A DNA stretch of 64,000 bases from CAWBUW01 sp963792075 (GCA_963792075.1 CAWBUW010000006.1:1-64000), one strand, 5' to 3'; shown: positions 55,257 through 63,415, counted from the stretch's first letter. Translations and numbers: made by a program. Notes: generated by a model from the letters alone, not told the origin.

Positions 55257-55378
55257 AGGGGTTGTTCAAAAAGAAACAAAGGAAGAAAATTAATGCGTAC
55301 CTGTGGGGGTGGTGCGAAGCACCACCCCCACAGGTACGCATATTTTCTCCTTGTTTTCGTCTTTTTGGACAGCCCCTC
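55256..55378. repeat. 115-bp nested palindromic repeat, copy C
   Basis: Same outer arms as copies A and B with flanks GAGGGG/CCCCTC. The stem has GCGTACC paired with GGTACGC where copy A has ACGTACC/GGTACGT. The loop reads GAA where A and B have TTC, i.e. the loop is inverted. Confidence 0.92.
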
Positions 55379-55398
55379 TTTTTTGTGAAGGAAACTTG

Positions 55399-55959
55399 AT
55401 GGACTTACTCACAATTACATTGATATCGATTGGTCTGGCTATGGACGCCCTGGCCGTTTCCCTTAGCATCGGCACTGCAGGACAAATCGGCACCCTGCGC
55501 GGTAAAATCCGCCTGGCAGGCCATTTCGGTATTTTTCAATCGGGGATGACCGCCCTCGGCTGGCTGGCCGGGGAGACAATCGTTCAATACGTCAAGTTAT
55601 TCGACCATTGGGTCGCTTTTGCCCTGCTCGGTTACGTAGGGTTCAACCTGATCCGTGCGGGGCTGGGTAAAGAGGGTGAAGCCTTCGATCAAGACCCCTC
55701 TACCGGTAAAACCCTGGTGCTCCTGTCATTTGCCACCAGTATCGACGCGTTTGCCGTTGGGTTGAGTATCATCTTTCTCAAGATTCCGGTACTGCTCACG
55801 GTTGTAATGATCGGCCTGGTAGCCCTGCTCTTATCTGCCGTTGGCCTGTTTGCAGGCATACGCCTGGGAGAAACTTTTGGTAAGCGGATGGAAGTCATCG
55901 GCGGGTTGGTTTTGCTCGGCATTGGCATCCGGGTTGTTGTCACGCACCTTTTTCAATAA
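55399..55959 (+). CDS. mntP: Manganese efflux pump MntP
   Basis: A protein of 186 residues with six membrane helices. It has the MntP repeats with conserved acidic residues: GLAMDALAVSLSIG in helix 1 and ATSIDAFAVGLS in helix 4. It exports Mn2+. The ATG at 55399 has AAGGAAA upstream; an earlier in-frame start would translate the repeat. The upstream riboswitch supports induction by Mn2+. Confidence 0.92.
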   Translation: MDLLTITLISIGLAMDALAVSLSIGTAGQIGTLRGKIRLAGHFGIFQSGMTALGWLAGETIVQYVKLFDHWVAFALLGYVGFNLIRAGLGKEGEAFDQDPSTGKTLVLLSFATSIDAFAVGLSIIFLKIPVLLTVVMIGLVALLLSAVGLFAGIRLGETFGKRMEVIGGLVLLGIGIRVVVTHLFQ

Positions 55960-55991
55960 AGCAGAGCGAAGTGGCTGGCATCATTTACCTC

Positions 55992-57302
55992 TCAATCCCA
56001 TAATCCTTTTAGAAGTTTGCCGGTGGCATCCAGGGCGATTTTTTCGCATCCTGCTTGAAACTTACCTGGGTAACGATACGCCAGTGGAGCGACGTCGACT
56101 TCATAGCCGCCTTCGAGATGAGAGTCGAAGGTATGCAAATAACTGATGCAGCCGTCACTCAAGCTGGCGAAGAGGGTGTGCGGTGCGGGCGAAGCATGCT
56201 TGACTTTCATGCCAATCTCGGTGAAAGTCTCGGCGGCGTAAGTCACCAGCGCCAGATCACCAAGACGCACCGCGTTCACGCGCAGGGGCACAGACCAGAA
56301 CCCGTCCCTGGCTTCGATCACCGGTTTCCACGGATAACGCTGGTTGAGCAACCGGTCGGTGAATATTGCCATGAACCCAGGCAGTTTCGCCAGCTCCAGC
56401 AGCGACTTGCGATAATTCTTTGGCGGATGGGAAGTGACTGCGCGTGTCTCGGTCGGCAACCAGGCTTCGGTTCGAGAGATGCGGATGGGGAGCCCTGGCA
56501 GAATTTCTGATTCCCGGCCGGTTGCGGCCAAAACGGCGTCTGCCACGCTTGCGCCTTGTTCCGCCACTATCTCGAAACCGCGCGAGTTCTCCCAATCCAT
56601 GTCGGGGTTGATGTTTGCAGCCGCGCCCTGCAGGAAGAGAGACAATCCACCGAGCTCTGCTTCCACCTTCTGGCGCATTGCGCCGATCCAATCCGCAGAG
56701 ACCAACAGGTTGCCAGGCCCGAGCACTGTGCCATGACAGGCGTAGTTCACAATCGTGGCGAGCCGTTTCCCTGCTGGATCTGTCAGGATACTGACCACCT
56801 GCAGTGACTTGTCTCTGGCACCCTCGGGGTTGCGTCCAATCTCAATATGGCCATCCGGCATTTTCTCGCGGCGGTTGATGCCAACATTTGCCTCACCGCT
56901 CGAATATTCCAGGCGCACGGGCACGAGGTTAGTCTGTGCTTGCTGCACAGCGGTAACGATATTGCTCACCAGGGAGTCGATATACTCCCGGTTCGCAGGC
57001 GGCGATTTTTCGTCTGCATAGGCGATAGGCCCAGAGTGGGTGTGTGAGCAGCAGAGCAGAACCTCGGTTGGAGCGAGGCGGGCACGGACGCGGTCTACGA
57101 CGAATTCGTTGATGGTCAGAATGTCCAGGGCAACGATGGCGATGCATGCCGTCCCATCGTCGAGGACGAGCGCGGTGGCGGTCAGATCATCGTGGACGCC
57201 GAGGTTGCCCTTCGTGCGGTCGCCATAACCGATCAGAAAGATCCCCTTGGGCGGGGTGATGATGCTGCGGGCAATGCCGGCAGTGAGAATGGGTGCGCTC
57301 AT
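55992..57302 (-). CDS. Neutral/alkaline ceramidase-like hydrolase
   Basis: A protein of 436 residues similar to the N-terminal domain of neutral ceramidases: GIARSIITPP, GVHDDLTATALVLDDG, LLCCSHTHSGP (zinc and active site) and NYACHGTVLGPGN. No signal peptide is visible, so it may act in the cytoplasm, and the true substrate may be another amide. Many such genes of unknown substrate sit in sugar-catabolic clusters, as here. It overlaps the transporter gene by 4 nt. Confidence 0.82.
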   Translation of the reverse strand: MSAPILTAGIARSIITPPKGIFLIGYGDRTKGNLGVHDDLTATALVLDDGTACIAIVALDILTINEFVVDRVRARLAPTEVLLCCSHTHSGPIAYADEKSPPANREYIDSLVSNIVTAVQQAQTNLVPVRLEYSSGEANVGINRREKMPDGHIEIGRNPEGARDKSLQVVSILTDPAGKRLATIVNYACHGTVLGPGNLLVSADWIGAMRQKVEAELGGLSLFLQGAAANINPDMDWENSRGFEIVAEQGASVADAVLAATGRESEILPGLPIRISRTEAWLPTETRAVTSHPPKNYRKSLLELAKLPGFMAIFTDRLLNQRYPWKPVIEARDGFWSVPLRVNAVRLGDLALVTYAAETFTEIGMKVKHASPAPHTLFASLSDGCISYLHTFDSHLEGGYEVDVAPLAYRYPGKFQAGCEKIALDATGKLLKGLWD

Positions 57303-58643
57303 TTTGCCTCCGGGGTTAATGGATCCAGGTTCAAATTTTTGCGCGTCTCTTCAGGCGTGTCACCGAGACGATATTTCTGGAAGATGAAATAGCCAACAAA
57401 GATAAATGCCGCCATAACAGGGTATGCCAACCGGACGCCGAGGGGATTCGCTCGAGTGTAGCCGAATGTCTGCAGGAGCAGAGGCAAAATCAAAGTCCCG
57501 ACCGAGGTGCCGAGTCCGATGGCGAAGGAAAATGTCCCGTAATAGATCGCTTCACGGCGGCGATGGGTCAGCATTTCATCGTAATCCACCACGTTGCCCA
57601 TGATGGCGTAGATCAGGATCAGGTATCCGCCCAGGACTGCCCCGGTCAAGGCAACGAAGATGTAGGCCTGGATGGAAAGCGAGATCCCTTCCAGACCGCC
57701 GACGAGGAAGCCCAGCGCGAAGATGATGCCGAGCAGAAGGATGCTGGCGTTAAGCAGGGCGCGCTGGCTGAATTTGCGATTGAGCCAGGTCCACAGCGGT
57801 CCCGTGAGCGCGATGAAGATGATGAGCACGCCCTGATAGATGCTCACGTCCCCTTCGGTCTGGCGAAGCACAAGCGTGACGAAATAAGGGAAGTTGGCCA
57901 GGACCATCTGGTAAGCGACGTGGACGAAGAGGGTGGAGAAAAACAGGATGAGGAATTGTTTGTTCCGGAAAGTGGCTTTGAGCCCTTGTATGGCGGACAT
58001 CGGCTCGCCAACGGGACGGTCTGTCTCGCGCAGGCCCAACAGGGTGATATAGATAGTGACGAACCCCACGCCACCAACAACTGCACCCATCGCCACAGCA
58101 CCGATACTTCCAAAGAGTGGCGCTGCGACCAGAGAACCGATCAAGACACCGATAATCCCGAAGACACCCTTCCAGTAGCTCAGGCCCAGCCGGGCGTGAG
58201 TCTCCGGAGCCATCTCGGGCATGGTAGCGTCGTACGGGATTCCCACCAGGCTGTAACTGGTGTGATAGATGAGGATGACGACCATGAAGTAGACTCCGTT
58301 GAGGGTGTAGTTCGTGAGGCTGGGCGGAGTCCACAACAAGATGGCGCCTAACAGGACGAAGGGTGCGGCGAAGATCAGGAATGGCCTGCGGCGTCCCAGG
58401 CGCGAGCGCATGGTGTCAGACCAGTGACCGATGAACGGGTCAATGGCGGCATCCCAGAAGGTGGCGATCAGCAGGAGGATGCCCATCGCCACCGCCGGCA
58501 TGTAGGTGGGGCGGCCCGAGTTCAGGCGGCGGTGCATAGAAATACAACAGCCAGGTGCTGACCGTGATTCCGAGGATGTTCAGGCCCGCCGAAGCGCTGG
58601 AATAAAGCGCCACACGCCAGAAGGGAAGGTTATTCTTGTCCAT
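57299..58643 (-). CDS. GPH-type MFS sugar transporter, frameshifted as read
   Basis: The N-terminal 40 residues (MDKNNLPFWRVALYSSASAG) and the rest are in two frames. Removing one base of the GGG run at 58515-58517 joins YAPPPELG to RPTYMPAVAMG and gives about 447 residues, normal for the family. The GPH signature DAAIDPFIGHWSDTMRSRLG is clear. Relatives are cation-coupled importers of glycosides and hexuronides. It lies between the PIG-L remnant and the ceramidase-like gene in a catabolic operon. Confidence 0.85.
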
Positions 58644-58644
58644 T

Positions 58645-58896
58645 TTATAGGCCGCAGTGCAGCGCGCTCGGGTGCAATATTTTGAATGGCTCCCCGTGAT
58701 CAAACGCCTTCCCCGCAGTGATCTGTTGGGATTTGAAGTTCAACGCCATCAAAAGCTCGTCCATGCCGCTGGGCGTGAACTGAGCCGTATAACAGCGTAC
58801 AGCGGCGATGTCATTGTCATCATAATGCGGCTGGATGCACAGCACGCGCCTGGCGGAGAAAATATCGGGGGTAGGAAGAATCGTATCAAGCGTCAT
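58645..58896 (-). pseudogene. PIG-L deacetylase with internal deletion
   Basis: An 83-residue frame that has the first strand of a PIG-L/LmbE deacetylase (RRVLCIQPHYDDNDIAA, with the zinc-site HxDDxE-like pattern) fused directly to what looks like the C-terminal 50 residues (RCYTAQFTPSGMDELL, GEPFKILHPSALHCGL). About 150 central residues are missing. The start overlaps the Gfo/Idh/MocA stop by ATGA, so the operon structure was kept. It is unlikely to be active. Confidence 0.6.
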
Positions 58897-59894
58897 TTGA
58901 TTACCACAACCCTTCCTGTTTTGCTGGACCGGTACGCCGCGTCGATCACCTGCATGTTGATCAACCCTTCCGCTGCCCCAGGTACAGGCGTCTTGTCCTC
59001 GCGGATACAGCTTACAAAATACGCCATCTGCGCATCATACATACTTTGTGGGCAGTGCTCCTGGCGCGGGAATTTAAAACCGGATTGGATGATATCTACC
59101 TTTTGTTTTTCGATATTCGGCACTTCAAGCAGCGTGGGGAATAACTGGCCGAATCCCTGCGTGCCATACAATTGCGTTGCGGCTTCGGGACCGTCTGCAT
59201 GTGGCTGCCACCAGCCAGATTCGATGTAGGACGTTGCGCCGTTGTTCCAGGCAATGATAATGACACCGGTATCATCCACGTCAAAATCTTTGTAATAAGT
59301 TCCAATCTTTGCATAAACTGAAACGGGTTTGGGGTCGCCGAGCAAGAAGCGAGCCGTGTCGAGCGCATGGATGCCCATATCTGCCATTGCGCCGCCCCCT
59401 GCCAGCTCCTTGTGTGTAAACCATCCACTGGGGCCCCAATGTGTATGCACGCCATAGCCCTTGGTGCGGATGATTTTACCTAATGCCTTCGACTGCGCCT
59501 TGAGCCATAACACGTCTTCATCGAAGCGCCAGCAGTGGGCAACCATCAATTTTGCCCCGCTCTTCGCGCTGGCTTCCATCATTTTCTCTGCCTGGCGAGC
59601 GTTCATCGCCATCGGTTTCTCGACCAGCACATGTACCCCGGCCTCTAGCGCGGCGATGGCCTGCGGCGCGTGGAAAAAGTTCGGCGTACCGATCACCAGC
59701 GCGTCCACACCGCCTGCCTTGAGCATCTGCCCAACCGTCTCGAATTGATGCTTAATGTGGAACTTCTGCGCCAGAGCTCCCGCTTTATCCGGGAATTTTT
59801 CTGCCACCGCTGCCAGTTGCACTCCTTTCTGCGCCTGGGCGGCCTGGGCATGGATGTTGATAATATAACCTGCACCTGCAAATGCGATTTTCAT
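58893..59894 (-). CDS. Gfo/Idh/MocA family oxidoreductase
   Basis: A protein of 333 residues. Rossmann motif AFAGAGYIINIHAQAA at the N-terminus, VIGTPNFFHAPQAIAALEAG, and the diagnostic VEKPMAMNARQAE with the catalytic Lys. These enzymes oxidise or reduce sugars and cyclitols with NAD(P). GGAGG precedes the ATG at 59894; an upstream ATG would extend into the previous frame. The neighbours (deacetylase remnant, GPH transporter, ceramidase-like protein) suggest uptake and breakdown of an amino-sugar or glycolipid part. Confidence 0.9.
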   Translation of the reverse strand: MKIAFAGAGYIINIHAQAAQAQKGVQLAAVAEKFPDKAGALAQKFHIKHQFETVGQMLKAGGVDALVIGTPNFFHAPQAIAALEAGVHVLVEKPMAMNARQAEKMMEASAKSGAKLMVAHCWRFDEDVLWLKAQSKALGKIIRTKGYGVHTHWGPSGWFTHKELAGGGAMADMGIHALDTARFLLGDPKPVSVYAKIGTYYKDFDVDDTGVIIIAWNNGATSYIESGWWQPHADGPEAATQLYGTQGFGQLFPTLLEVPNIEKQKVDIIQSGFKFPRQEHCPQSMYDAQMAYFVSCIREDKTPVPGAAEGLINMQVIDAAYRSSKTGRVVVIK

Positions 59895-60088
59895 TTTTCC
59901 TCCAGTGTATGCGTGATGCCATGCGCCAGTTCTGGCTTGATGCAAATAGAACCCATCCATTGCAGGCCAAGGTTAACCGCGCAATATTTCGCTGCCTCGG
60001 CGACAAGTTCATTGCCAAAGGCATAGGTAAGTTCGAATAGGGTTGGCAGAATACTTATTTTTATAGCAAATTTGAACCAGGATGTCAA
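59891..60088 (-). pseudogene. 3' remnant of a gene upstream of the oxidoreductase
   Basis: A 65-residue frame whose stop overlaps the next start as ATGA, the way coupled operon genes do. Its C-terminal part (FELTYAFGNELVAEAAKYC, QWMGSICIKPELAHG) looks like ordinary protein, while the first residues are unremarkable and no ribosome binding site is seen. I read it as the tail of a gene whose front is lost. The family is not recognised. Confidence 0.35.
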
Positions 60089-60109
60089 TCATTTTTGGTA
60101 TCCGTGTGA

Positions 60110-60254
60110 TTGTTCGATGAATTTGCCGGGAGCATTCCAAAGTTGTTGGGATTGGTGGTGTGTGTGCGGGCAGCGTACGCTGCCCGCACACACACCACCA
60201 ATAACATTTTTGTGCACCTAATCTGTCATCTATGGTGACAGATTCATCGAACAA
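60110..60254. repeat. Composite palindrome P14 with outer inverted repeat
   Basis: Perfect inner 26-bp arms without loop (60151-60176 and 60177-60202), enclosed by a perfect 13-bp outer repeat TTGTTCGATGAAT (60110) and ATTCATCGAACAA (60242). A small extra hairpin CTGTCATC/GGTGACAG lies inside the right side. Confidence 0.9.
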
Positions 60255-60295
60255 TGATAGCATTTATCGTGCCGAAGCATATGGAAGGATAACGG

Positions 60296-60862
60296 ATGAC
60301 CAGGTTTTTCGAAGAACAACAACGGTGGACGATCTTGATGGTGGTCGTTCTTGCCCTGGGTGTAATCTGGACGATCTTTTCCCGCGTCCCAATGGCAGGG
60401 GCAAATATTGGGGAAAGATCAGCCCCGCGCGAAGGTTTCTTTGCCCCCGATTTCACCCTGGATTTGCTGGGAGGCGGCCAGGTTACTTTATCTGATCTGC
60501 GTGGCAAGGTCGTGGTGGTCAATTTCTGGGCTTCCTGGTGCCCACCCTGCCGCGCGGAAATGCCGGCAATCGAAAAAGCGTATCGCGCCAACGCAGACTT
60601 GGGATTAGTCGTCCTGGGTGTCAATACGACTTATCAGGATAGCGAACCGGCAGTGGAAGCCTTCGTGAACGAATATAACCTGACTTTCCCCATTCCCCTT
60701 GATCGCGACAACTCCGTGAGCCAACTTTATGCGATCAGTGGGTTGCCTACAACTTTTTTTATTGATCGCCAGGGGATCATTCGCTCGGTCATCGTTGGGG
60801 GGCCGATGAGCGAGGCCATGATCCAATCAAAAGTCGAAGATTTGTTGAAAGGCACTCCCTGA
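60296..60862 (+). CDS. TlpA/ResA-like membrane-anchored thioredoxin
   Basis: A protein of 188 residues. An N-terminal anchor helix (about 12-29) and an extracytoplasmic thioredoxin-like domain with PDFTLDLLGGGQVTLSDLRG, the active site NFWASWCPPCRAEMP and the cis-Pro motif SGLPTTFFID. It would reduce disulfides outside the membrane, for example during cytochrome maturation. AAGGA precedes the ATG. Its stop overlaps the next start as TGATG. Confidence 0.92.
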   Translation: MTRFFEEQQRWTILMVVVLALGVIWTIFSRVPMAGANIGERSAPREGFFAPDFTLDLLGGGQVTLSDLRGKVVVVNFWASWCPPCRAEMPAIEKAYRANADLGLVVLGVNTTYQDSEPAVEAFVNEYNLTFPIPLDRDNSVSQLYAISGLPTTFFIDRQGIIRSVIVGGPMSEAMIQSKVEDLLKGTP

Positions 60863-61620
60863 TGTATCCTTACCTGCGACTGGGGCCATTATTATTACAA
60901 TTACCCGGACTGGCATTACTGGTGGGCGTCTGGATTGGCTCAAGCCTGGCAGAAAAAGAAGCTTCTCGTTTGAGATTGTCGCCTGCCCTGTTGTATAACT
61001 TGATCTTTCTTGGCCTGGCGGCTGGCGTTATCGGGGCCCGCCTCGCATACGCTGCCCGATACCTCAAAGTGTATCTGGCAAACCCTTTGAGCCTCCTGGC
61101 GATCAACGGGAACACGTTGGCAGTTTTCGACGGAATGGTCATTGGCCTGGCGGCTGCCGCGCTTTATGGCTGGCGTAAGAAGCTGCCCCTGCGGCCTACG
61201 CTGGACGCGCTGGCGCCGGGGTTGGCGGCATTCATGTTTTTCCTGGGTGTGGCGCACTTCCTCAGCGGCGACGCCTATGGGGAGCCGGCAAAACTACCCT
61301 GGTCAATCTACCTTTGGAATGAATACCGCCATCCGTCCCAGGTCTATGAGATCCTGGCTGCCTTGATCATATTTTTCATTGCTTACAGGCAGCCGTTCAA
61401 CCTACCAGGCAGTGGGGTCAATTTCTTACTGGTTGTTTCTCTCTTCTCGGCAGCCCGTATTTTTCTGGAAGCATTTCGCGGGGACAGTCTCATCTGGCCG
61501 GGAGGTTTCCGCTCAGCGCAAGTGATTGGCCTGCTCTTGCTGGCATTTGCACTGTATAGGATGAGAAAATGGGGGCAATCGAGCCAATCAGAAACCGGGG
61601 TACCCGATCCTGAGGAGTAG
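60862..61620 (+). CDS. Lgt family protein (prolipoprotein diacylglyceryl transferase-like)
   Basis: A protein of 252 residues, polytopic. It has the Lgt family pattern: GVIGARLAYAARYLKVYLANP, GMVIGLAAAALYGWR, and RHPSQVYEILAAL, followed by FRGDSLIWPGGFRSAQV near the C-terminus. Lgt attaches diacylglyceryl to lipobox Cys. The HGG-type catalytic segment is replaced by VFDGMVIG, so the activity may be altered; some TlpA-linked paralogues are known only by sequence. It is coupled to the TlpA gene. Confidence 0.75.
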   Translation: MYPYLRLGPLLLQLPGLALLVGVWIGSSLAEKEASRLRLSPALLYNLIFLGLAAGVIGARLAYAARYLKVYLANPLSLLAINGNTLAVFDGMVIGLAAAALYGWRKKLPLRPTLDALAPGLAAFMFFLGVAHFLSGDAYGEPAKLPWSIYLWNEYRHPSQVYEILAALIIFFIAYRQPFNLPGSGVNFLLVVSLFSAARIFLEAFRGDSLIWPGGFRSAQVIGLLLLAFALYRMRKWGQSSQSETGVPDPEE

Positions 61621-61625
61621 TTGTA

Positions 61626-62351
61626 CTACTTCTGCGATGAGGGTTCCTTCTTAAGCTGGTCTTCTGCTCTTTCAGCAAAAATAAAGCGCGCAGCTGCAAA
61701 TCCAAGCGTGATGGGTTTGTTCGCGACTTTGATGGTCACCGTCTGGTTGAAACTCAGCACATTGTCTATCTGGATTTGAGCTCCCGGAACAATGCCATTC
61801 TCAAAGAGAAATTTCAACAGCTCGAGATTATCTTCAGCAAACTCATGGATACGCCGGATCGTCACCGTTTCTCCTGCTGACAGGTCAGTGAGCGGAATCC
61901 AGCGGCTGGTTATTTGTTCGAACCCTGGGAATGGATTCCCATGCGGGCAAACCTGCGGGTTGCCAAGATTTTCGCGCATGCGCTCTTCAAGCTGCGGCGA
62001 AATTGCATGCTCGATATTGTGGGCTTCGTTGTGCGTCTCCGACAGTGGGACTTTTAATACGCTGACTAATAGCCATTCGGTCAGCATATGGCGGCGGATC
62101 ACCGAATAGGCTGCGCCGCGGCCGGTCTCTGTGAGTTGGACTGCTTTACGTCCAGTGCCGGTAATCCAATCGTCGCGCTCCATGCGTTTGAGCGTCATCG
62201 CAACGGTCGCGGGGGCGACGTTCAACATTTCAGCCAGGCGTGCAGCAACAATTTCTCCATAATCGCGCTCCATCACCTGCATGGTCATCAAGTAATCTTC
62301 CACGGTATGGGTGGGGCGGGAGAGGGGATGAGAAGTTGGATTATGTGACAT
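61626..62351 (-). CDS. DtxR/MntR family metal-dependent repressor
   Basis: A protein of 241 residues. Winged-helix domain (about 13-75: TVEDYLMTMQVM, LNVAPATVAMTLKRM), a dimerisation/metal-binding domain with ETHNEAHNIEHAIS and PQVCPHGNP, and a C-terminal FeoA/SH3-like domain. Members bind Fe2+ or Mn2+ and repress uptake genes. AGGGTGA precedes the ATG and a -10 TATAAT is at 62382-62387. The divergent FTR1 gene and the palindrome between them point to control of iron uptake and of itself. Confidence 0.92.
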   Translation of the reverse strand: MSHNPTSHPLSRPTHTVEDYLMTMQVMERDYGEIVAARLAEMLNVAPATVAMTLKRMERDDWITGTGRKAVQLTETGRGAAYSVIRRHMLTEWLLVSVLKVPLSETHNEAHNIEHAISPQLEERMRENLGNPQVCPHGNPFPGFEQITSRWIPLTDLSAGETVTIRRIHEFAEDNLELLKFLFENGIVPGAQIQIDNVLSFNQTVTIKVANKPITLGFAAARFIFAERAEDQLKKEPSSQK

Positions 62352-62395
62352 TTGTCACCCTTGTAATAATTACAACTGCGTATTATACTTACTTT

Positions 62396-62419
62396 ATAAG
62401 TTAGTATATACTAACTTAT
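62396..62419. promoter_or_regulatory. Predicted DtxR-family operator
   Basis: A perfect 24-bp palindrome, with half site ATAAGTTAGTAT, located 8 bp upstream of the repressor's own -10 box and about 180 bp before the FTR1 start. It is AT-rich, unlike the GC-rich hairpins elsewhere, which fits a protein-binding site. Confidence 0.7.
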
Positions 62420-62480
62420 TTGGTTCTTGCGTACTAAGGCTATTCTAACATATCGCTTCGCGCTGTCAATAGGAGGAATT

Positions 62481-62521
62481 TGGGGGCATTGGGTGGGGCA
62501 AAGCCCTACCCAATGCCCCCA
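62481..62521. repeat. Intergenic palindrome P15
   Basis: 19-bp arms with one mismatch (TGGGGGCATTGGGTGGGGC) around AAA, between the repressor operator and the FTR1 gene. Confidence 0.85.
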
Positions 62522-62596
62522 GACCCCTGGAATGAAAGGCAGAAGGTACACCAAAAGGTTGTTGGCGGTAATCATATCACTTACAGGAGGCTGGAA

Positions 62597-63415
62597 ATGT
62601 TAGCAAGTTTTCTCTTATCGCTGCGTGAGGGGATTGAAGCTGCTCTCGTGATCGGGATCACACTTGGGGTACTTCTAAAATTGAAACGGAGTGACCTGAT
62701 CGTAAAAGTATGGCAGGGCACAGGGACGGCGGTCGTAATAAGTGGTGTGGCAGCCGTGGCCTTGAATTTCTTAGGGATGGAATTCGAAGGCAAAGGCGAA
62801 CAGATTTTTGAGGGCAGCGCTTTGTTGATTGCTGCCGGTGTGCTCTCCTGGATGATCTTATGGATGAGAGAACATGCCAGCAATCTAAAAAACGAAATCG
62901 AAGTGAATACCAGACAGGCTGTGTCGGGCAATGGGCGAAAGGCAATTTTCTTACTGGCATTTCTGGCCGTGGTGCGTGAAGGCATCGAGCTGGCACTGTT
63001 CTTACTGGCTGCCAGGCTGACCTCCAATCCATTGCAAATGTTCGTGGGCGCGCTGTTTGGCCTGGTAGCTGCAATCGTATTGGGTTGGGTTATTTTCACC
63101 TCTGCCGGGAAGCTCAGCCTGCGGGGATTCTTTGCCTCAACGAACGCGCTGCTGATCATCTTCGCTGCGGGGATGGTTGGGTTGGGAATCCACGAATTCA
63201 ACGAAGCGGGGCTTATCCCATCCATAGTCGAACATGTCTGGGATTTGAGCCCAATCTTGAGCGATTCCAGCGGGCTTGGATTGGTGCTCAAGGCGCTGGT
63301 AGGTTATAACAGCAGCCCATCCCTGGCTTCTGTAATCGGGTATTTTACCTACCTGGCAGTCATCGTTCCCTTCCTTTTTGGACGAAAACAAGTCGCTCTG
63401 GCGACGACCGTATAA
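62597..63415 (+). CDS. FTR1 family high-affinity iron permease
   Basis: A protein of 272 residues with seven membrane helices. It shows the two REXXE iron-binding motifs in SLREGIEAALVIG (helix 1) and VVREGIELALFLL (helix 4). It transports iron, usually as ferric ion with a partner oxidase such as EfeO/EfeB or a multicopper oxidase; none is visible before the window ends. AGGAGG at 62585-62590 fixes the start. Confidence 0.93.
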   Translation: MLASFLLSLREGIEAALVIGITLGVLLKLKRSDLIVKVWQGTGTAVVISGVAAVALNFLGMEFEGKGEQIFEGSALLIAAGVLSWMILWMREHASNLKNEIEVNTRQAVSGNGRKAIFLLAFLAVVREGIELALFLLAARLTSNPLQMFVGALFGLVAAIVLGWVIFTSAGKLSLRGFFASTNALLIIFAAGMVGLGIHEFNEAGLIPSIVEHVWDLSPILSDSSGLGLVLKALVGYNSSPSLASVIGYFTYLAVIVPFLFGRKQVALATTV

